Of a DNA stretch of 61,503 nt, positions 58,661 through 61,503 are shown piece after piece. The notes under the pieces were generated by a model that made no database searches, was not told the DNA's origin, and worked only from the letters and a program-made list of their open reading frames with translations. Numbering within the stretch: position 1 is the first letter of the stretch; every line of letters starts with the position of its first letter. This stretch comes from a virus: positions 1 to 61,503 of the IMG/VR virus record IMGVR_UViG_3300005347_000207. The stretch is one strand, 5' to 3'. The position numbers were made by a program, and so were the translations under genes.

Positions 58661-59485
58661 ATGGGTGATGCTTTATCAACCCGAAGCGCGCAAAAGACCG
58701 TACTAGAACGCGAATCTGACGGCCGGATTCCTGCCGCCGAGCGGAGATCGTTCGCAGGACGGGATGCACAAATGGTTGAGAACGCAAATCCGCGGGGGAT
58801 TCGAGACGATGCGTTTGCTCGTCGTCTCAACATAGCCTGTGATGGCTATTCCCAAGTGCCTCCCTTGAATAAGGGGCGTCTCACCTGGATTCTGCGGGAG
58901 TTCGCCAGCCGCTATAATATGTCCCTGAGTTTGGAAGCGGTGCGGAAGTGGTTTTCCGGCGAGTCGCGACCGCGACCGGACAAGATGAAGAAGCTCGCCG
59001 AGCTGCTGCAGGTTGACGAAGTCTGGCTGGCGCTCGGCAAAGACGGCGACGTTTCACCGCGCGAGCAGCGCGCCCGTAACGCCCTGGCGGACGGCGCGGT
59101 TAACGTCGTGGCCGGCTATATCCAGATGGGCGGGGGCAACGTCGCCTTCCCGGATGAGGGCGCAAAGGCCGATCCGAATAGCGGTGTCGACATCTACGCC
59201 ATCATCAAGGGCGCCCGGTACGATATCCATGTTGTGGTGGCGAAGCCGATCGACAATGGGTTGCGGTTTGCCCTGCCAATCAACTTTGAATCGCTTTTCC
59301 TCGTTGGCATGGTGATGACGGGCTCAACCTGCTGCGAGCTGGTCGAGATCACGGCAGACGTTGTGAATGCGCACGGAAATCGTCGTGGTGGGCACTACGA
59401 TTTGGACGTCCGCGAGCACGACGGCCAGTTTGTCACCCCGTCTGGACCGCTCCCGAAGATCGAGAGTTTCGACAAGAGGTTGTGA
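58661..59485 (+). CDS. Putative phage repressor with HTH domain
   Basis: 274 aa (ATG 58661; ATG 58772 is possible and has an AGGA upstream). An HTH region spans about residues 72-125: KGRLTWILREFASRYNMSLS, LEAVRKWFSGESRPRPDKMK and KLAELLQVDEVWLALG. The C-terminal 130 residues (VDIYAIIKGARYDIHVVVAK, ALPINFESLFLVGMVMTG) show no S24/LexA protease Ser-Lys pair that I can identify. Best candidate for the protein that binds the dispersed operators, because of the operator cluster before its gene. Confidence 0.75.
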   Translation: MGDALSTRSAQKTVLERESDGRIPAAERRSFAGRDAQMVENANPRGIRDDAFARRLNIACDGYSQVPPLNKGRLTWILREFASRYNMSLSLEAVRKWFSGESRPRPDKMKKLAELLQVDEVWLALGKDGDVSPREQRARNALADGAVNVVAGYIQMGGGNVAFPDEGAKADPNSGVDIYAIIKGARYDIHVVVAKPIDNGLRFALPINFESLFLVGMVMTGSTCCELVEITADVVNAHGNRRGGHYDLDVREHDGQFVTPSGPLPKIESFDKRL

Positions 59486-59487
59486 TG

Positions 59488-59502
59488 TCACCTAATAGTT
59501 GA
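59488..59502. promoter_or_regulatory. Operator-like 15-mer after repressor gene
   Basis: TCACCTAATAGTTGA followed by TATTC, 3 bp after the repressor stop. It embeds TTGATA with TAGGGT 17 bp downstream, a possible weak promoter for the methyltransferase gene. Confidence 0.6.
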
Positions 59503-59529
59503 TATTCGCGACCCGCCTCGCTAGGGTGA

Positions 59530-59555
59530 GGGCTCCTTCGGGGGCCCTTTTCTTT
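59530..59555 (+). terminator. Rho-independent terminator after repressor
   Basis: GGGCTCC and GGGGCCC pair around a TTCG tetraloop (6 bp plus one G-T), followed by TTTTCTTT. Overlaps the likely TTG start of the methyltransferase gene, so termination and translation start are physically linked. Confidence 0.9.
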
Positions 59556-60747
59556 GTCGCGTGCCTACTACAACGAGATCGATCGGTACGCCGCGGCCTG
59601 GCTCCGCAACTTGATCGCCGAGGGCGTAATCGCGCCCGGCGACGTGGACGAGCGGGACATCCGAGATGTCACTCCAGGCGACCTCGCCGGCTACACCCAA
59701 TGCCATTTCTTCGCCGGCATCGGCGTCTGGTCCTACGCTCTCCGTCGTGCCGGCTGGCCGGACGAGCGGCCCGTCTGGACCGGATCCTGCCCTTGCCAGC
59801 CTTTCAGCTCGGCAGGCTCAGGAAAGGGGTTTGCTGACGAGCGGCACCTATGGCCGTTCTGGCTTCATCTCATCCGCGTCGGCCGCCCTGATGTTGTCTT
59901 TGGCGAGCAGGTTGCGAGCAAGGACGGCTTGCTGTGGCTCGATCTTCTATTCGACGACCTTCAAGGAGAGGGCTACGCCTTCGGGCCGCAGGATTCCTGC
60001 GCTGCGGGCGTCGGTGCGCCGAACATCCGCCAACGACTTGGGTTCGCCGCTCGGGAGTTGGGGAACTCCGACGACGTCAGAAGCCGGCGGCACGCCGGAA
60101 GCCTTCTTGCACCGGAAGGAAGCATTGGGCGGCCGATGTGGCGTGTCGTTGACTGCGTTGAACCTCCAAGCGGTATTGGCGGCCTGGCCCACGCCGACAA
60201 CTCCGAGCGGCGGGCAAACTGTCCCGGAGGGAACGACGGCGACCGGGAGGCGCCCCAACGGGACGAAGGCGACGGTGACACTCGGCAACGTAGCGACATT
60301 GTCTACATGGCCCACGCCGAAGAGTTCGGATGTCGCGAACGGTTGGCTGGGCCACATAGACGGACGCCGTTCGAACCTGAACGACACAGTGCTGCTGGCG
60401 TCGCCCTGGGCGACGCCAGCGAACAGAGACTATCGAACGCCGAACTTGAAGCCCTACTCAGAGCGGGGCGGGGGAGCGAAGGGCGAGCAGCTCAACAACC
60501 AGGTCGTACATTCTGGTCCGATCCTGACTGGCTCTTCTGCCGAGATAGCAAATGGCGCCCGGTTGAACCCGGCACATTCCCGCTGGTTGATGGGGCTCCC
60601 GCCCGTATGGGACGCCTGCGCGCCTACGGAAACGCGATCAACGCGGAGGACTTCGCCGGCCGCATCCGCGATTTCCTCGAGGCGGAGGCAGCCGGCTTCA
60701 CTCCTGGCCTGGGCGCTGGCGGCCTAGACGAAGACCTGATCGGCTGA
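59554..60747 (+). CDS. DNA cytosine-5 methyltransferase
   Basis: 397 aa. AdoMet motif CHFFAGIGVWSYALRRAGW, catalytic SCPCQPFSSAG (Cys81), FGEQV (motif VI variant) and GVGAPNIRQRL. TTG 59554 is the only start that keeps the conserved YNEID region; it lies at the end of a terminator. After about residue 160 this frame reads LAHADNSERR, VYMAHAEEFG and FWSDPDWLFCRDSKWRPVEP, then GRLRAYGNAINAED, a known methyltransferase C-terminus, ending in GLDEDLIG. The +1 frame over the same DNA reads another known C-terminus; see the separate entry. Confidence 0.88.
   Translation: MSRAYYNEIDRYAAAWLRNLIAEGVIAPGDVDERDIRDVTPGDLAGYTQCHFFAGIGVWSYALRRAGWPDERPVWTGSCPCQPFSSAGSGKGFADERHLWPFWLHLIRVGRPDVVFGEQVASKDGLLWLDLLFDDLQGEGYAFGPQDSCAAGVGAPNIRQRLGFAARELGNSDDVRSRRHAGSLLAPEGSIGRPMWRVVDCVEPPSGIGGLAHADNSERRANCPGGNDGDREAPQRDEGDGDTRQRSDIVYMAHAEEFGCRERLAGPHRRTPFEPERHSAAGVALGDASEQRLSNAELEALLRAGRGSEGRAAQQPGRTFWSDPDWLFCRDSKWRPVEPGTFPLVDGAPARMGRLRAYGNAINAEDFAGRIRDFLEAEAAGFTPGLGAGGLDEDLIG
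60041..60727 (+). other. Overlapping +1 frame encoding alternative methyltransferase C-terminus
   Basis: In the +1 frame relative to the methyltransferase, open from before 59666 to TAG 60725-60727, the DNA reads GSWGTPTTSEAGGTPEAFLH, LAAWPTPTTPSGGQTVPEG, STWPTPKSSD, SPWATPANRDYRTPNLKPYS, GEQLNNQVVH and LNPAHSRWLMGLPPVWDACA. The repeated W-x-TP and the LNPAHSRWLMGLPP block are hallmarks of phage cytosine methyltransferase target-recognition regions as I recall them. A +1 shift near 60030-60048 (CGACTTGGG) would fuse the catalytic domain to it. Confidence 0.7.
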
Positions 60748-60750
60748 GCC

Positions 60751-61038
60751 TCAGCGCCGCTTCAGCTTGTGGAGTTCGCTGGTCAGATAGGCGACGTTGG
60801 GCGGCGCCAGGTCCGGATCGCCGCGGTTCACGGCTTCCTCGAGGCCGACGTGTTCGGCCGCCAGGACATAGGCGATACGGGGCGTGGTCACGTCAGCTTC
60901 CAGCTCTTGATAGCCGCGCAGCTTCAGGCCAAGCCGGTCGGCCATCTGCGACTGGGTGAGCCCCAGGCGGACGCGGATGTTCTTCAGCTGTTCGGCGTGG
61001 CCCACTGGGGGCTTGGCGATGTTTGGCTGTGTCATCAT
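60751..61038 (-). CDS. XRE-family Cro-like regulator
   Basis: 95 aa. LKNIRVRLGLTQSQMADRLG, then LKLRGYQELEADVTTPRIAY is a canonical XRE helix-turn-helix. Minus strand, converging on the methyltransferase gene. Could be the Cro-type partner of the repressor or a separate orphan. Two direct repeats about 190 bp upstream are possible operators. Confidence 0.85.
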   Translation of the reverse strand: MMTQPNIAKPPVGHAEQLKNIRVRLGLTQSQMADRLGLKLRGYQELEADVTTPRIAYVLAAEHVGLEEAVNRGDPDLAPPNVAYLTSELHKLKRR

Positions 61039-61076
61039 ATTCTGATAATGTGACTCTGGTAGGTCAGGGGACCGGC

Positions 61077-61102
61077 CTTTCGGCCGATCCCCCTTCCCGG
61101 TG
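61077..61102. terminator. Hairpin upstream of XRE gene
   Basis: GGGGA-C-CGGCC pairs with GGCCG-A-TCCCC around TTTC with one mismatch. It lies between the XRE gene and the terminal gene, both on the minus strand. There is no clear T-run in either direction; weak termination or an mRNA structure. Confidence 0.4.
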
Positions 61103-61190
61103 CTACAGGCGGATGGAGAGTGCTAGTCTCCACCGCCACCACCGGAAGCGGACTTTGAGGTGAAACCTCATTGTCTCCTCCGGTTGAAGC

Positions 61191-61210
61191 GCCCGGCGTT
61201 GCTGCCGGGC
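61191..61210. terminator. GC hairpin with AT-rich flank
   Basis: GCCCGGC and GCCGGGC form a 7-bp stem with a 6-nt loop followed by AATTTGTTAT, a poor T-tract. A plausible weak terminator for rightward transcription reaching the right end of the phage. Confidence 0.5.
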
Positions 61211-61221
61211 AATTTGTTATA

Positions 61222-61269
61222 CGCACTATCTGCATATGGCGCAACGAGAAATGCGCACTTTTTGCATAT
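61222..61269. repeat. Two 16-bp direct repeats (possible operators)
   Basis: CGCACTATCTGCATAT (61222-61237) and CGCACTTTTTGCATAT (61254-61269) match at 14 of 16 positions and start 32 bp apart, about three helical turns. AT-rich and located just downstream of the stop of the last minus-strand gene, upstream of the XRE gene. They differ from the TCAMC-N5-GTTGA family, so a second regulator is implied. Confidence 0.7.
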
Positions 61270-61281
61270 TAATTTCAGCGC

Positions 61282-61503
61282 CTATGGCAGGCCGAGCCGA
61301 GCCTTGATCCGGCGCGCCTCGAGCCGCTGGCCGAAGCAGAGCATGCCGAGCGCAATGGCTTCCACGGTCTCCGGCGCCGGCCGCGCGCCCGCGAGCTCCG
61401 CGATCACCGATTTAAGGTGGATGCGGTAGACCTCGATCGCGTTCGAGCAGAGCGGCGCCGCGTCCGCTTCCGCGGTCAGGTAGTTGACAATTTGGTGGGT
61501 CAT
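61282..61503 (-). CDS. Hypothetical protein at window edge
   Basis: 73 aa, ATG exactly at the last base of the window. MTHQIVNYLTAEADAAPLCS, then EVYRIHLKSVIAELAGARPA and LGMLCFGQRLEARRIKARLG. Helical, unrecognised. Leftward like the XRE gene. If the ATG is the true start the gene is complete. Confidence 0.6.
   Translation of the reverse strand: MTHQIVNYLTAEADAAPLCSNAIEVYRIHLKSVIAELAGARPAPETVEAIALGMLCFGQRLEARRIKARLGLP

Noticed and set aside
1-61503. tRNA or rRNA genes and att core sequences
   Set aside because: No cloverleaf-like sequence or tRNA 3' end was recognised by eye, and no direct repeat flanking the prophage could be defined because the window ends at gene boundaries.

Overview
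The window is an essentially complete temperate siphophage genome (prophage) in a GC-rich alphaproteobacterium, probably of the Caulobacterales. The host inference rests on GC-rich codon use, a phage-encoded homologue of the Caulobacter nucleoid protein GapR, and alphaproteobacterial small-protein families. The structural gene order follows lambda: Nu1-like TerS, GpA-like TerL, gpW, portal, S49 protease/scaffold, decoration protein, capsid, connectors, Z/U/V-like tail genes, a G/GT-type frameshift, tape measure and tip.

Layout. 1-1.6 kb: tyrosine integrase and an AlpA-type regulator. 1.6-13.0 kb: packaging, head and connector genes, with a radical SAM gene between the two terminase genes. 13.0-26.6 kb: tail chaperones, tape measure, tip and fibres. 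26.6-27.7 kb (minus strand): an acyltransferase cargo gene and a small membrane protein. 27.8-30.5 kb: holin, endolysin, overlapping spanins and a metallophosphoesterase. 30.5-39.9 kb: a long leftward run of small, mostly overlapping genes, including a DNA methyltransferase, a DnaA domain IV-like protein, a GapR homologue and a nucleotide-pool cluster (two MazG-type proteins, a DUF5664-type protein, a deoxyribosyltransferase-like protein). 40.4-45.1 kb: a rightward operon with a second methyltransferase. 45.2-46.0 kb: a repeat-rich non-coding region that looks like a replication origin or regulatory centre. 46-47.4 kb: small genes, two of them broken by early stops. 47.4-50.1 kb (minus): PrimPol-helicase and an HTH regulator. 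50.3-58.5 kb: the replication/recombination operon (exonuclease, DUF2800 nuclease, DUF2815 ssDNA-binding protein, B-family DNA polymerase, VRR-NUC, SNF2-like helicase). 58.6-61.5 kb: putative repressor, cytosine methyltransferase, Cro-like HTH and a terminal hypothetical gene.

Four signals are not explained by ordinary annotation. First, a 15-bp imperfect palindrome (consensus TCAMC-N5-GTTGA) is scattered at about 18 places, mostly gene boundaries and promoter regions, with a cluster just before the repressor gene. It resembles the stoperator systems of some mycobacteriophages. Second, the specificity region of the cytosine methyltransferase at 59.5-60.7 kb reads as a recognisable methyltransferase C-terminus in two overlapping frames. 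Third, about a dozen unrelated proteins end in the same acidic tail, (D/E)n-L-(I/V)-G. Fourth, the 45.2-46.0 kb region carries arrays of 10-bp-periodic repeats, and related 10-bp units lie upstream of the AlpA/TerS genes. All function calls are from reading the sequence; no database search was run.
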